A stretch of 33,553 nt of DNA from Thermodesulfobacteriota bacterium (GCA_030578315.1 JAUQQL010000020.1:1-33553), one strand, 5' to 3'. Positions 7,515-16,999 are shown, counted from the stretch's first letter. The notes: generated by a model from the letters alone, not told the origin. Numbers and translations: made by a program.

Positions 7515-9007
7515 AATAAACTTACTTGTTTGGGTTTTTTAGGTTTGGGAGCAATTACTTTTATAGGAAAGTTTTTAAAGTAAGAAGATAAGCCTTTTTT
7601 AAGGGTAAAGTTTAGAACTTTTCTTTCTTTAAGTGCTGTAAAGAAAAAGCCTTTTCTAGCCCTTGTTAAAGCTACATAAAGAAGTCTTTTTTCTTCTTCC
7701 TCAAAAGTATCCTTGAAAATTTTTAAAGGTATAAGCTCTTCTTCAGCTCCTACCAAAAATATATAATCTGCTTCTAATCCCTTGGCACTGTGAATGGAAA
7801 GAAAATTTATACCTTCACTTTCTGGAAAAATTAGGTCAAAGGTGTCCAAGTTTTTGAGATAAAACCAAAATTTTTCTTCCTCTTCACCACTTAAGTACCA
7901 CACATTTTTTATAAAATTTTCTATCTCTAAAGAAAAAGATTTTTCAAGTAAAACTTTTTTCAAATTTTTAAAATTACTAAGTTCTTTAAGAACTGCTTGA
8001 ATCTGATTTAAATGCTTACTAGCTTCCTCTTCAGGAAACTTTACAGGAAATCCCTCACTTAAAAGATGTTCTCGAAGAAGTTTGAAAACCTCTCTAATTC
8101 TACTTAGGACAAATATTTGAGAAGGTGAAGTTGATGTTTGTTTAGCTTCTTCTAAACTTAAACCTCCTAGTAATTCTCTTATAAGTTTGCTTAGGAAATT
8201 ATTTTCCTCTCGGACATTTTCTAAGAGAAAACCTTCTACTACTCCATTTTTTTGAACTCCTCTAAAAGAAACTTCTGCCCAGGGAGAAACTTTAAATTTT
8301 TCTGCGTAATGAAGAACTATTTCAGGACATCTGAAGCTTAAGGAAAGAGTAAGTTTTTTGAGGTTAGGTTTAAAGTTATCTAAAAAGTTTTTAAGATAGT
8401 TTAAGTCTACTCCTTTAAAACTATATATAGACTGATAAGGATCTCCAAAGAAAATAAAAATTGTTTTTTTAAAGTTAGTTAAAAAATTTAAAAGGTCATA
8501 AGAAAGGTCTTGGAACTCGTCAACTATAATAAAACCTTCTTCAAATCTTTTAGGGACTTTTTTAATCTCGTAAAGAAGAAGGTCAAAGTCTAAAACACCT
8601 TTCTTTTTTAGGTATTCAAAGTAAATAAATCTATTTTTAAAATTTTTAAGTGGTTGTTTTTGACCTGGAAAAAGACTTTTTAAGATTTTTTTCTTTTCTT
8701 CTTCAGAAATTATAAGAGGCGACTTTCCGTGATATTCTCTCCACAGGTCGTAAGCCAAACCGTGAAAAGTATCTACTTTTATAAAATTCAAATTTGCAAT
8801 TTTTAATTTTTCTTTTAATTCTTGAGAAGTTTTTACTGCGTAGGTTAAAACTAAAATCTTTTCTGGAGAAACCTCTTGGTATTCTAAAAGATATTTAATT
8901 TTTCCAAGTAAAGTATAAGTCTTGCCTGTTCCCGGACCAGCTATTACTAAAAGATCACCTTTTTCTGAAATAATTTTCTTTTGTTCCTCGGTATACCTTT
9001 CAAACAC
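7511..9007 (-). CDS. Small UvrD/Rep-family SF1A DNA helicase with clamp-binding tail
   Basis: 498 residues, clearly shorter than UvrD, Rep or PcrA (about 650-730). Motifs in order: Walker A AGPGTGKT (23-30), TYAVKTSQEL (motif Ia), VDEFQDL (162-168, Walker B), GDPYQSIYSFKG (188-199), LSFRCPE (motif IV), SIHSAKGLEADYIFL (motif V), YVALTRARKG (motif VI). The 1B/2B accessory subdomains must be reduced. The protein ends in QVSLF, a good match to the QLSLF-type sliding-clamp binding motif, suggesting recruitment by the DnaN clamp for repair or restart (inference). The start is GTG with no Shine-Dalgarno. A TATAAT on the same strand at 9022-9017 would place the transcript start almost at the start codon. 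The gene converges with rpoD, sharing 7511-7514. Confidence 0.88.
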   Translation of the reverse strand: MFERYTEEQKKIISEKGDLLVIAGPGTGKTYTLLGKIKYLLEYQEVSPEKILVLTYAVKTSQELKEKLKIANLNFIKVDTFHGLAYDLWREYHGKSPLIISEEEKKKILKSLFPGQKQPLKNFKNRFIYFEYLKKKGVLDFDLLLYEIKKVPKRFEEGFIIVDEFQDLSYDLLNFLTNFKKTIFIFFGDPYQSIYSFKGVDLNYLKNFLDNFKPNLKKLTLSLSFRCPEIVLHYAEKFKVSPWAEVSFRGVQKNGVVEGFLLENVREENNFLSKLIRELLGGLSLEEAKQTSTSPSQIFVLSRIREVFKLLREHLLSEGFPVKFPEEEASKHLNQIQAVLKELSNFKNLKKVLLEKSFSLEIENFIKNVWYLSGEEEEKFWFYLKNLDTFDLIFPESEGINFLSIHSAKGLEADYIFLVGAEEELIPLKIFKDTFEEEEKRLLYVALTRARKGFFFTALKERKVLNFTLKKGLSSYFKNFPIKVIAPKPKKPKQVSLF

Positions 9008-9016
9008 TAATTAAGT

Positions 9017-9022
9017 ATTATA
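9017..9022 (-). promoter_or_regulatory. Probable -10 element for the helicase gene
   Basis: A perfect TATAAT on the minus strand, about 10 bp before the GTG start at 9007. The -35 region is only T-rich (TTTTGA-like). If used, transcription would start at about 9010, giving an almost leaderless mRNA; the absence of a Shine-Dalgarno agrees with that. Confidence 0.45.
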
Positions 9023-9030
9023 ACACCTTT

Positions 9031-9058
9031 TTGAAAAATCAAAAAAAATTGATAGAAT
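9031..9058 (+). promoter_or_regulatory. Probable sigma-70 promoter of the ispD series
   Basis: TTGAAA (9031-9036) and TAGAAT (9053-9058) are separated by 16 bp and each differs from consensus at one base. The predicted start near 9065 is only about 3 nt before the ispD ATG. It overlaps the divergent promoter region of the helicase gene. Confidence 0.5.
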
Positions 9059-9067
9059 TAAGGTTTA

Positions 9068-9796
9068 ATGATTGTAGCAGTAATTCCTGCAGCTGGGGAA
9101 GGAAAAAGGGTAGGACTTTTACCGCCTAAACAGTTTTTTCCTATAAATGGAATTCCTCTCATAGTTTATACTTTACAAGTATTTGAATATCATCCTCAGA
9201 TAGATGAAATTATAGTAGTTACTTCTTCTTCTTATTTAAACTATTTAGAAGATCTTATACTTAAAAAGGGGTTTAAAAAAGTTAAAAAAATAGCTCTTGG
9301 AGGTCCAACTAGACAGACTTCAGTTTGGTCTGGAGTTAGAAAAGCTCCGGAAAATACAGAAATATTTTTGGTTCACGATGCAGTGAGACCTTTTGTTAGT
9401 AAACACCTTATTGATAAAATTATTGACGCTACACTAAAGTATCAGGCAGCTATTCCAGCTGTTCCTGTAAGAGATACTTTAACCCAAAAAGAAAATGGAT
9501 GGTTAAAAAAAATCCTCCCCAGAGAAAACTTATACCACATCCAAACTCCTCAAGGGATAAAGGCAGAAATCTTAAAAAAGTGCTTAGAAATAGCTGAAAA
9601 TAAAAATTTAACCTTTCCTGATGAAAGTTCTTTACTTCTTTATTTTGGTTATCCAGTTAAAATGATAAAAGGTTTTTTTTTGAATTTCAAAATTACTTAT
9701 TTGGAAGACTTACTACTTGCTCAAAAACTAATAGAAAGTAAAATATTTTTTTCGTTAGAAAATTTGGAAACAGATGGAACTAGTCTGGTTAAATAA
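9068..9796 (+). CDS. ispD: 2-C-methyl-D-erythritol 4-phosphate cytidylyltransferase
   Basis: 242 residues, the usual length for IspD. The nucleotide-binding N-terminus reads VIPAAGEGKRVG..PPKQFFPING (about 5-28), the family signature with its Arg and Lys. Further blocks are GGPTRQTSVWSGV, VHDAVRPFVS with the conserved Asp-Ala-Val-Arg, PAVPVRDTL and IQTPQGIKAEIL. The enzyme joins MEP to CTP in the methylerythritol phosphate route to isoprenoids, in the cytosol. The end of the gene overlaps the following unknown gene by 23 nt, implying translational coupling. It is the first gene of a long plus-strand series. Only a weak AAGG precedes the ATG, which fits a short or absent leader. Confidence 0.95.
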   Translation: MIVAVIPAAGEGKRVGLLPPKQFFPINGIPLIVYTLQVFEYHPQIDEIIVVTSSSYLNYLEDLILKKGFKKVKKIALGGPTRQTSVWSGVRKAPENTEIFLVHDAVRPFVSKHLIDKIIDATLKYQAAIPAVPVRDTLTQKENGWLKKILPRENLYHIQTPQGIKAEILKKCLEIAENKNLTFPDESSLLLYFGYPVKMIKGFFLNFKITYLEDLLLAQKLIESKIFFSLENLETDGTSLVK

Positions 9797-10439
9797 TCTT
9801 CCTCAAGAACCTAAGGAATTTTTACAGTACTGTAAAACTCAGTTTAAACTCCCTTTAGAGGATATTTGTAAACTTTATCACTTAACTTTAAGAATAACTT
9901 CTTTAAGCGACAGTCCAATTTACAAATTTTTAGAAAGAACCCCTTCCCATATAAAATTTGATGAAATAGGAAAACGAGAGTTTATTTTAACTTTTTCTGT
10001 TTTTACTTTAAGAAATCTTTTAAGAGAGCATCTAGACTTGAGACTAGTAAAGACCTTGTTTTTAGTTTTATCTAAAAAACTTCCCAAAGAGTTTTTTAAA
10101 GATTGTATGCCTAAACACTCTATTCTAGCTTCTCAGGATTTAATTATAGAACTTTTAAGTGATAAGGAAAAACAATTTTTACCAGCTCACTTAAAAGCTA
10201 AACACTTTTCGCTGATCTTTGAAATAAAAGGTCGTTGTGAGGAGGTAATTTCTGTTTTTCCTTTTTTAGCAATTTGGGTAATAAAAAATTATGCCCAACA
10301 TTACGAAATTTTGACTCCCCTTTCTATTTCGGAGTTCGTTATCCTTTCCATTAATTCTGAAAAAACTAATTTATTAAAGGAGCAAGTTGAAAATCTTTTG
10401 GAAAAAATTAAAGCTTTCTTTCCAGACTGTTTTATATAA
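9774..10439 (+). CDS. Hypothetical protein between ispD and aconitase
   Basis: 221 residues, starting inside the end of ispD (23-nt overlap). I do not recognise a family. The sequence is rich in Leu, Lys, Glu and Phe and appears mostly helical with some strand-like stretches (FSLIFEIKG, EFVILSIN). It has no signal peptide, no obvious membrane helix apart from a moderately hydrophobic VISVFPFLAIWVI near residue 165, and no nucleotide-binding loop or metal-binding cluster. Cysteines are scattered. The codon style matches its neighbours, so it seems native. The overlap implies co-expression with ispD, but no functional link can be drawn from sequence alone. Confidence 0.75.
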   Translation: MELVWLNNLPQEPKEFLQYCKTQFKLPLEDICKLYHLTLRITSLSDSPIYKFLERTPSHIKFDEIGKREFILTFSVFTLRNLLREHLDLRLVKTLFLVLSKKLPKEFFKDCMPKHSILASQDLIIELLSDKEKQFLPAHLKAKHFSLIFEIKGRCEEVISVFPFLAIWVIKNYAQHYEILTPLSISEFVILSINSEKTNLLKEQVENLLEKIKAFFPDCFI

Positions 10440-10469
10440 AAAATTAATTAAAGGAGGTTTAAAAGTTTT

Positions 10470-12416
10470 ATGGGAAAAAATCTTACTTCAAAAATTATAG
10501 AGCTTCACTTAGTTTCGGGAAAAATGATACCTGGAGAAGAAATAGCTATAAAAATTGACCAGACCCTTACTCAAGATGCTACAGGCACTATGGTTTATTT
10601 AGAATTTGAAGCTATTGGTATTAAAAGAGTAAAAACTGAACTTTCTGTTTCTTATGTAGACCATAATATTTTACAAACTGACTTTAAAAATGCTGACGAT
10701 CATAGATATTTGCAAAGTGTAGCTAAAAAGTATGGAATCTGGTTTTCTAAACCGGGAAATGGAATTTGTCATCAGGTTCATTTAGAAAGATTTGCCGTTC
10801 CTGGGAAAACTCTTTTGGGTTCTGATAGTCATACTCCTACAGCTGGTGGTTGTGGAATGTTAGCCATAGGAGCTGGGGGTCTTGATGTAGCTATGGCAAT
10901 GGCTGGTAATCCTTTTTATCTGAAAATGCCTAAAGTCGTAGGAATTTATCTTTACGGAAAGCTTAATCCCTGGGTTTCTGCTAGGGATATAGCTCTTTAT
11001 CTTTTGTCTAAACTTACAGTAAAAGGAGGATTAGGAAAGGTTTTAGAGTATTTTGGACCCGGAGTTAAAGAATTGAGTGTTCCTGAAAGAGCTACTATAT
11101 GTAACTTAGGAACTGAGATGGGAGCAACTACAAGCCTGTTTCCTTCAGATGAAAATACTTTAACTTGGCTTAAGGCTCAGGGAAGAGAAAAAGATTTTGT
11201 TAAGTTACAACCTGACGAAAATGCTTCGTACGATGAAGTAATAGAAGTTGACCTTTCTCAGCTTGAACCTCTTTGTGCCTGCCCATCTTCTCCTGATAAG
11301 GTTAAAAGGGTAGTTGAAGAGGCAGGTAAGCCGGTTTCTCAGGTAATTATAGGTTCTTGTGCCAATTCCTCTTTAAAAGACTTGCTTTTAGTGGCAAAAG
11401 TTTTAGAAAAATACAGGGTTCATCCTGAGGTTTCCTTTGAAGTAAATCCTGGTTCCCTTCAGGTATTAGAAAATTTGGTTGCTCTTTCAGCTTTTCAGAA
11501 TCTTTTGAAAGGAGGTACAAGAGTTCATCAATGCGGATGTTTGGGATGTATTGGCATGGGACAAGCTCCTCCTACACAAAGTATTTCTTTAAGAACTTTT
11601 ACTAGAAACTTTCCAGGACGTTCGGGCACTAATCCAGACTTCGTTTATTTAGTTTCTCCAGAAACAGCAGTGGCTTCTGCTGTAAAGGGAGTTATTACAG
11701 ACCCTAGAGAACTTGGAGAATATCCCCAAATAAAACTTCCTGAAAAATTTGTAATTAACGACTCCCTGTTAATTCCTCCTTTACCGGAAGAAGAGGCTCA
11801 GAAAGTTGAAATTTTAAGAGGACCTAACATTGTGCCCTTGCCTTATTTTGACCCTATTCCTCAAGACCTGGAAGGAATTTTTCTTTTAAAAGTTGGAGAC
11901 CACATCACTACAGATCACATCATGCCGGCTGGAGCAGAAATCCTTCCTTTAAGGAGTAACCTTCCTGCTATAAGTAAATATGTTTACAGAAATTTAGACC
12001 CAGAATTTTCCGAAAAAGCTTTAAAATTAAAAGAAAAGGGATTGGCAGTGGGAATAATAGGAGGAGAAAACTACGGTCAGGGCTCTTCAAGAGAACACGC
12101 AGCCTTAGCACCCAGATTTTTAGGAGTACGAGTTAAGTTAGTTAAAAGTTTTGCCAGAATTCACAGAAGTAACCTTATAAACTTCGGTATTTTGCCTCTC
12201 ATTTTTGAAAATAAAGAAGATTATAATAAAATAGAAGTAGGAGATAGGTTTCTAATAAAAAATTTAAGAAAAGCCTTAGAAAATGGAAGTAAAAGAGTAG
12301 AAATCAGTTTTAAAAATAAAAATTCTATATGGGCTTTGGTAGACCTTACTGAAAGAGAAAAAGCTTGTATTTTAGCAGGTTCCCTCTTAAATTTGGTCAA
12401 AGAAAAAAGTTTATGA
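10470..12416 (+). CDS. acn: Aconitate hydratase (short, about 650-residue type)
   Basis: 648 residues, matching the mitochondrial-like or LeuC/LeuD-fused size class and not the 850-890-residue AcnA/AcnB forms. Visible are LGSDSHTPTAGGCGMLAIGAGG (about 116-137), the first cluster ligand in GSCANSS (Cys297), the CGCLGCIGMG motif with Cys357 and Cys360 completing the [4Fe-4S] site, and the swivel-domain blocks DHITTDHIMPAG and GQGSSREHAALAPRFLG. It isomerises citrate to isocitrate through cis-aconitate; a homoaconitase-like role is less likely given the full set of motifs. A strong AAAGGAGG precedes the ATG by about 11 nt. Its TGA overlaps the next gene's ATG (ATGA at 12413), so translation is coupled. 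Confidence 0.92.
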   Translation: MGKNLTSKIIELHLVSGKMIPGEEIAIKIDQTLTQDATGTMVYLEFEAIGIKRVKTELSVSYVDHNILQTDFKNADDHRYLQSVAKKYGIWFSKPGNGICHQVHLERFAVPGKTLLGSDSHTPTAGGCGMLAIGAGGLDVAMAMAGNPFYLKMPKVVGIYLYGKLNPWVSARDIALYLLSKLTVKGGLGKVLEYFGPGVKELSVPERATICNLGTEMGATTSLFPSDENTLTWLKAQGREKDFVKLQPDENASYDEVIEVDLSQLEPLCACPSSPDKVKRVVEEAGKPVSQVIIGSCANSSLKDLLLVAKVLEKYRVHPEVSFEVNPGSLQVLENLVALSAFQNLLKGGTRVHQCGCLGCIGMGQAPPTQSISLRTFTRNFPGRSGTNPDFVYLVSPETAVASAVKGVITDPRELGEYPQIKLPEKFVINDSLLIPPLPEEEAQKVEILRGPNIVPLPYFDPIPQDLEGIFLLKVGDHITTDHIMPAGAEILPLRSNLPAISKYVYRNLDPEFSEKALKLKEKGLAVGIIGGENYGQGSSREHAALAPRFLGVRVKLVKSFARIHRSNLINFGILPLIFENKEDYNKIEVGDRFLIKNLRKALENGSKRVEISFKNKNSIWALVDLTEREKACILAGSLLNLVKEKSL

Positions 12417-13318
12417 TTTTTTTAATGGTAATTACTCTTTTAGCCTTTAGTTTATTCCAAGCTAAACATTTTTTAAAGCCTAACCTTCAACCTCAAATTT
12501 TCTTAAATTGTCAAGAAGGAGAGCTTAGCATTTATGTTAAAAAACTTAAAGAAAAAATAAAAAAAGACTTAAAAGACAAAGTTCCTGAAGAATTCGTAGA
12601 AAATTTATTTTGTTCTTCCAATCTTGTTTACTTCCCAGAAATTATGAATAAAAGTCTTACTTGGAAGGAAACTGCTTTACCTTATCATCAGTTTCTAGAG
12701 GATGCTCGAATAAGTAGAGCTAAGGAATTTCTTAAACAAAATCAAGAACTGCTAGAAAAAATAGAAAAATTTTTTAATGTAGATAAAGAAGTTATAGTAG
12801 CTATTTTTTTAGTGGAAACTGATCTAGGTAAAAATACGGGAAATTATACGGTTTTTAATGTATTTTTAAGTTTAGCTCTTTCTGGAGAAAGAGAATTGTA
12901 TGAAAGATTTATAGACTCAAAAAAAATTTCTCTAGAAGAGGAAACCATTAGAAAAAGGTGGGAAAAAAGAAGTAAGTGGGGTTATAATGAACTTCTTTAC
13001 TTTATAGAAATAATTTACAAAAACAAATGGGACCCTTTTTATTTAAAAGGTTCTATTTTTGGAGCTTTTGGATATCCTCAATTTGTTCCCAAAAGTTATG
13101 TAATTTACGGATACGACTGGAATCAAGACGGGAAAATTGACCTTTACGAAATTCAGGACGCTTTAGCAAGTATAGCTAATTATCTTAATAAAGAGGGTTA
13201 TAAAAAGACAATGTCTTATGAAGAAAAAAAGAAAATTATTATGAAATACAATATAAGTGAACCTTACGCTAATACTGTATTAGCTATAGCACAAAAATTA
13301 AAAAATGCAAATTATTAA
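12413..13318 (+). CDS. MltB-like membrane-anchored lytic murein transglycosylase
   Basis: Starting at the ATG overlapping the aconitase stop gives 301 residues that begin with a hydrophobic segment (MIFLMVITLLAFSLF), a plausible signal anchor. An upstream TTG at 12365 would bury this and is less likely. The catalytic region reads IFLVETDLGKNTGNY, with Glu135 in the place of the MltB catalytic acid. Later GSIFGAFGYPQFVPKSY and DWNQDGKIDLYEIQDALASIANYL match the SLT_2 fold. The N-terminal 90 residues are not recognisable. By family it cleaves the MurNAc-GlcNAc bond to give 1,6-anhydro ends, in the periplasm. The gene overlaps the following peptidase by 14 nt. Confidence 0.85.
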   Translation: MIFLMVITLLAFSLFQAKHFLKPNLQPQIFLNCQEGELSIYVKKLKEKIKKDLKDKVPEEFVENLFCSSNLVYFPEIMNKSLTWKETALPYHQFLEDARISRAKEFLKQNQELLEKIEKFFNVDKEVIVAIFLVETDLGKNTGNYTVFNVFLSLALSGERELYERFIDSKKISLEEETIRKRWEKRSKWGYNELLYFIEIIYKNKWDPFYLKGSIFGAFGYPQFVPKSYVIYGYDWNQDGKIDLYEIQDALASIANYLNKEGYKKTMSYEEKKKIIMKYNISEPYANTVLAIAQKLKNANY

Positions 13319-14462
13319 AAGAGAAGTAGAATTTAGAATTAAAAAATTTAAAGAAAGTATTAAAGCTCAAAAGCTGTCTGCAGCTCTTATTGTTTCACCT
13401 TTAAACATTTTTTACTTCACTAACACTTTTGCAAGAGGGATTTTATTTATTTCTCAAAACGAAGTAAAGCTTTTGGTTAACAGACCTTGGGAAAGGGCTA
13501 AAAAAGAAAGTATAGTTCCTTCTGAATTTTTAAAAAGTTTAAAAGGCTTACCTTCTATTTTAAAAAACTTAAAAGGTAGTTCCATAGGATTAGAATTTAA
13601 TGCTTTATCCCCTGAGCAATACTTTAAATATCAAAAGCTTTTAGAAGATTTTAAAATTGAAAAAATAGATTATCTTATTTTGGAGCAGAGGATGATTAAG
13701 TCTTCTTATGAAATTTTTTGTATTAAGCAGGCGGGTAAGCTTTTGGCAAAGGCTTTAAGAAGGGCTTTAAAAAGCTTTAAACCAGGAATGTCTGAACTTT
13801 TAGCTAGTGCGCTTCTGGAAAAAGAGCTTAGAAGTTTAGGACATCCAGGTATAATTCGTTCTTTGTATGGATTTGAACTAATTTACGGACATCTTATTTC
13901 TGGAAAAGAAGCTTTAACTCCTGTATACTTTTCAACTGGACAGGGAGGAAAAGGGATTCCAGGTTTTCCTTCAGGAGCAACTCAGAAAAGATTAAGAAGA
14001 AAAGAACCTATTTTGATAGATTTTGGAGGTTATTTTAGAGGTTATTATATTGACCAGACTAGAATGGTAAGTTTTGGAAAAGTTCCCAATGCTGAGTCTT
14101 ACTTTAACTGTGCTTTAAATATTTTAAAAACTTTAGAGAAAGAAGTAAAGGAGGGGATTACGGCTTCTGAGGTTTTTGAAAAAGCTTTTTACTTAGTTGA
14201 AAAGGAAGGACTTAAAGATTATTTTATGAATCATGGTGGAGCTCTAAGCTTTGTGGGACATGGAGTGGGGCTTCAAATTGATGAACCTCCGGCTTTAGCT
14301 AAAAACCAAAAAGTTGTACTAAAGGAAAATATGGTAATAGCTTTAGAACCAAAATTTCATGTACCTAAACTAGGAGTTATTGGATTGGAAGAAACTTTTG
14401 TAGTGACACGAAAAGGGCTTAAAGCCCTTAATTCTTTTCCCAGAGATTGGATTTACTTATAA
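13305..14462 (+). CDS. M24 metallopeptidase (Xaa-Pro aminopeptidase-like)
   Basis: 385 residues with the creatinase/aminopeptidase layout. The N-terminal domain (about 1-145) begins RIKKFKESIKAQKLSAALIV. The catalytic pita-bread domain carries the five metal ligands of the family in order: Asp in ILIDFGGYFRG, Asp in YYIDQTRMV, His in FVGHGVGLQIDEPP, Glu in IALEPKF, and Glu in GLEETFVV. It probably removes N-terminal residues next to proline in cytosolic peptides; M24 proteins also include proline dipeptidases, and the exact specificity is not readable here. The start overlaps the preceding lytic transglycosylase gene by 14 nt. Confidence 0.88.
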   Translation: MQIIKREVEFRIKKFKESIKAQKLSAALIVSPLNIFYFTNTFARGILFISQNEVKLLVNRPWERAKKESIVPSEFLKSLKGLPSILKNLKGSSIGLEFNALSPEQYFKYQKLLEDFKIEKIDYLILEQRMIKSSYEIFCIKQAGKLLAKALRRALKSFKPGMSELLASALLEKELRSLGHPGIIRSLYGFELIYGHLISGKEALTPVYFSTGQGGKGIPGFPSGATQKRLRRKEPILIDFGGYFRGYYIDQTRMVSFGKVPNAESYFNCALNILKTLEKEVKEGITASEVFEKAFYLVEKEGLKDYFMNHGGALSFVGHGVGLQIDEPPALAKNQKVVLKENMVIALEPKFHVPKLGVIGLEETFVVTRKGLKALNSFPRDWIYL

Positions 14463-14489
14463 AAAATTCTAAAGTTAAGGGTTCTAGTT

Positions 14490-16160
14490 ATGAAAAAAAC
14501 AAAGAAACTTCATACTAAGTTTATTTTTATTACAGGAGGGGTTTTGTCCTCCTTAGGAAAGGGATTAGCTGCAGCTTCAATTGGTGCACTTTTAGAAGCT
14601 CGTGGCTTAAGGGTAACTTTCTTAAAATTGGATCCCTATATAAATGTAGACCCTGGAACTATGAACCCTTTTCAGCACGGAGAAGTCTATGTTACTGAAG
14701 ATGGAGCAGAGACAGATTTAGACCTGGGACATTATGAGAGATTTACTTCAGCTTCTATGAGTGCCAAAAACAACTATACTTCCGGTAAAATATACTATTC
14801 AGTGATCACTAAAGAAAGAAAGGGAATTTATTTAGGTGGTACTGTACAAATTATACCTCACGTTACAGATGAGATAAAATCTTGTATTTTAGACTTAGCT
14901 AGTCCCCAAATTGATGTAGCAATAGTAGAAGTAGGTGGAACTGTGGGAGATATTGAAAGTCTTCCTTTTTTAGAAGCTATAAGGCAGCTAAGATACGACC
15001 TAGGTAAAGAAAACACTCTTTACATTCACCTAACTTTCGTTCCTTACATTAAAACAGCTGGGGAATTAAAAACCAAGCCTACTCAGCACAGTGTAAAGGA
15101 ATTGCGAGCTATAGGTATTCAACCAGACATACTTCTTTGTAGAACTGACAGATTTTTACCTCCAGAAATTAAAAAAAAGATAGCTCTTTTTTGTAATGTA
15201 GAAGAAGATGCAGTTATTACTGCAAAAGATGTGGAATGTATTTACGAGATTCCTCTTATTTTTCATCAAGAAGGTTTGGACGAGAAAATAGTAGAATTGC
15301 TCAATATCTGGACAAGAGAGCCTGATCTTTCAATCTGGCAGGAAATTGTAAGAAATTACAAAAATCCCCAAGACAGTGTAACCATTGCTATAGTGGGAAA
15401 GTATGTAAATTTAAAGGATTCGTATAAATCTTTAAATGAAGCTCTAATTCATGGAGGACTTGGAAACAATTTAAGAGTAAATTTGAAATATGTAAGTTCT
15501 GACACACTTACCTCTGAAAATTTAGAAGAAGTTTTCAAAGATGTAGAAGGCATTTTGGTTCCTGGAGGTTTTGGAATAAGAGGAATAGAGGGTAAACTTT
15601 TAGCCATTCAATATGCTCGCGTCAATAAGATACCCTTTTTCGGAATCTGCTTGGGAATGCAACTTATGATAGTTGAATTTACAAGGAATGTGTTAAAATG
15701 GGAAAATGCTCATTCTACTGAGTTTGATAAGACTACTCCTTATCCTGTAATTTACTTGATGAAAGAGTGGTATAACTATAGGACAGGATGTATAGAAAAA
15801 AGAGACGAAGGGTGTGACTTAGGGGGTACTATGAGGCTTGGAAGCTATCCTTGTAAACTTTTAAGGAATTCCAAAGTTTGGAAAGCCTACGGATGCGACG
15901 AGGTTTTTGAAAGACATAGACATAGATACGAATTCAACATTATTTACAGAGAAGCTCTAGAGAAAGCTGGACTAAAAGTAGTAGGTATTTCCCCAGATGA
16001 AAAATTAGTAGAAATTGTAGAACTAGAAGACCATCCATGGTTTATAGGAGTTCAATTTCACCCAGAATTCAAGTCAAAACCCTCTGCCCCTCATCCCCTG
16101 TTTAAAGATTTCATTCGTGCAGCTTACGAATATAAAAACCAAAAAAGGGAAAAAAAGTGA
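14490..16160 (+). CDS. pyrG: CTP synthase
   Basis: 556 residues, close to the usual 530-555. The N-terminal synthetase domain begins [20 protein letters not shown], with the nucleotide loop; [20 protein letters not shown] and [15 protein letters not shown] follow. The class I glutamine amidotransferase domain starts near 300 and shows GICLGMQL with nucleophile Cys387 and the His-Pro-Glu triad partner in FHPEFKSKP. It makes CTP from UTP, ATP and glutamine. This CTP is also the IspD substrate, but the two genes are too far apart in the series for that to mean much. The N-terminus carries an extra, lysine-rich 9 residues. The stop overlaps the next start (GTGA). Confidence 0.97.
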   Translation: MKKTKKLHTKFIFITGGVLSSLGKGLAAASIGALLEARGLRVTFLKLDPYINVDPGTMNPFQHGEVYVTEDGAETDLDLGHYERFTSASMSAKNNYTSGKIYYSVITKERKGIYLGGTVQIIPHVTDEIKSCILDLASPQIDVAIVEVGGTVGDIESLPFLEAIRQLRYDLGKENTLYIHLTFVPYIKTAGELKTKPTQHSVKELRAIGIQPDILLCRTDRFLPPEIKKKIALFCNVEEDAVITAKDVECIYEIPLIFHQEGLDEKIVELLNIWTREPDLSIWQEIVRNYKNPQDSVTIAIVGKYVNLKDSYKSLNEALIHGGLGNNLRVNLKYVSSDTLTSENLEEVFKDVEGILVPGGFGIRGIEGKLLAIQYARVNKIPFFGICLGMQLMIVEFTRNVLKWENAHSTEFDKTTPYPVIYLMKEWYNYRTGCIEKRDEGCDLGGTMRLGSYPCKLLRNSKVWKAYGCDEVFERHRHRYEFNIIYREALEKAGLKVVGISPDEKLVEIVELEDHPWFIGVQFHPEFKSKPSAPHPLFKDFIRAAYEYKNQKREKK

Positions 16161-16999
16161 TAGACCTTCATGTGCACTCTAATGCCTCAGATGGAACCTT
16201 TTCACCTTCGGAACTGGTGTACTTAGCTAAAAAAGAAGGAATTTTGGCTTTAGCTATAACTGATCATGATACAATAAGCGGACTAAAAGAAGGTTATAAA
16301 ACTGCTTTGGAAGAAAACCTCCCTTTTCTTTGCGGAGTGGAAATTAGTGTAAAAATTGACGGACCAGGGCACTTTCACCTTCTAGGTTACTTTTTAACCC
16401 CTGAACTTAATGAACTTGAAGAGGTTTTAACAAAATTAAAAATAGCTCGAAACGAGAGAAATATCAAAATGATAGAAAAACTTAGAAGCCTAAAAATAGA
16501 TATAACTTTAGAAGAACTTATGAAAAATGTTAAAGGAGAAATTGGAAGACCTCACATTGCTAAACTTTTAGTCAAAAAAGGAGTAGTTAAAACCTTTGAA
16601 GAAGCCTTTGAAAAGTATCTTAAGAAAGGTGCTCCAGCTTATGTTCCCAAAGCTCTTCTCTCTCCTGAGGAAGCTATAAAAATTATTTTAAAAGCTAAAG
16701 GAGTACCAGTTATGGCTCATCCCTTTACTTTAAACTTGCCCCCCTTAAAGTTAAAGAATTATTTGTTAAAGCTCAAAGAAGTAGGACTTCAAGGAGTAGA
16801 AGCTTATTACCCTGAACACACACCTCAATATACTAAATTTCTCATAGAGTGCGCTCAAGAATTAGGCCTCTTAGTTACAGGAGGAAGTGACTTTCACGGT
16901 GAAAACAAACCCCACCTTTTTTTGGGAAAAGGTAAAAATAATCTTAAAATACCCTTCGAATGTTTTACTCAATTGCTAAAAATCCTTGAAAAACTTTAA
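16157..16999 (+). CDS. PHP-domain phosphoesterase (RNase AM / YciV-like)
   Basis: 280 residues from a GTG that overlaps the pyrG stop. The PHP metal-site motifs are complete: [11 protein letters not shown] (two His and an Asp near the start), ITDHDT, GVEISV, a His in [15 protein letters not shown], and GSDFHG near the end. An inserted, mostly helical segment (about 95-165) lies between the second and third blocks, as in the YciV/TrpH group. Characterised members hydrolyse 3',5'-nucleoside bisphosphates or trim short RNAs 5'-3' with Mn2+. I infer the same kind of activity here. A histidinol-phosphatase role is less likely because of the length and insert. It is co-translated with pyrG. Confidence 0.85.
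   Translation: MIDLHVHSNASDGTFSPSELVYLAKKEGILALAITDHDTISGLKEGYKTALEENLPFLCGVEISVKIDGPGHFHLLGYFLTPELNELEEVLTKLKIARNERNIKMIEKLRSLKIDITLEELMKNVKGEIGRPHIAKLLVKKGVVKTFEEAFEKYLKKGAPAYVPKALLSPEEAIKIILKAKGVPVMAHPFTLNLPPLKLKNYLLKLKEVGLQGVEAYYPEHTPQYTKFLIECAQELGLLVTGGSDFHGENKPHLFLGKGKNNLKIPFECFTQLLKILEKL

Noticed and set aside
12365-12412. Earlier TTG start for the lytic transglycosylase gene
   Set aside because: It would add a segment overlapping aconitase and put basic residues ahead of the signal anchor; the ATGA overlap at 12413 is the simpler start.
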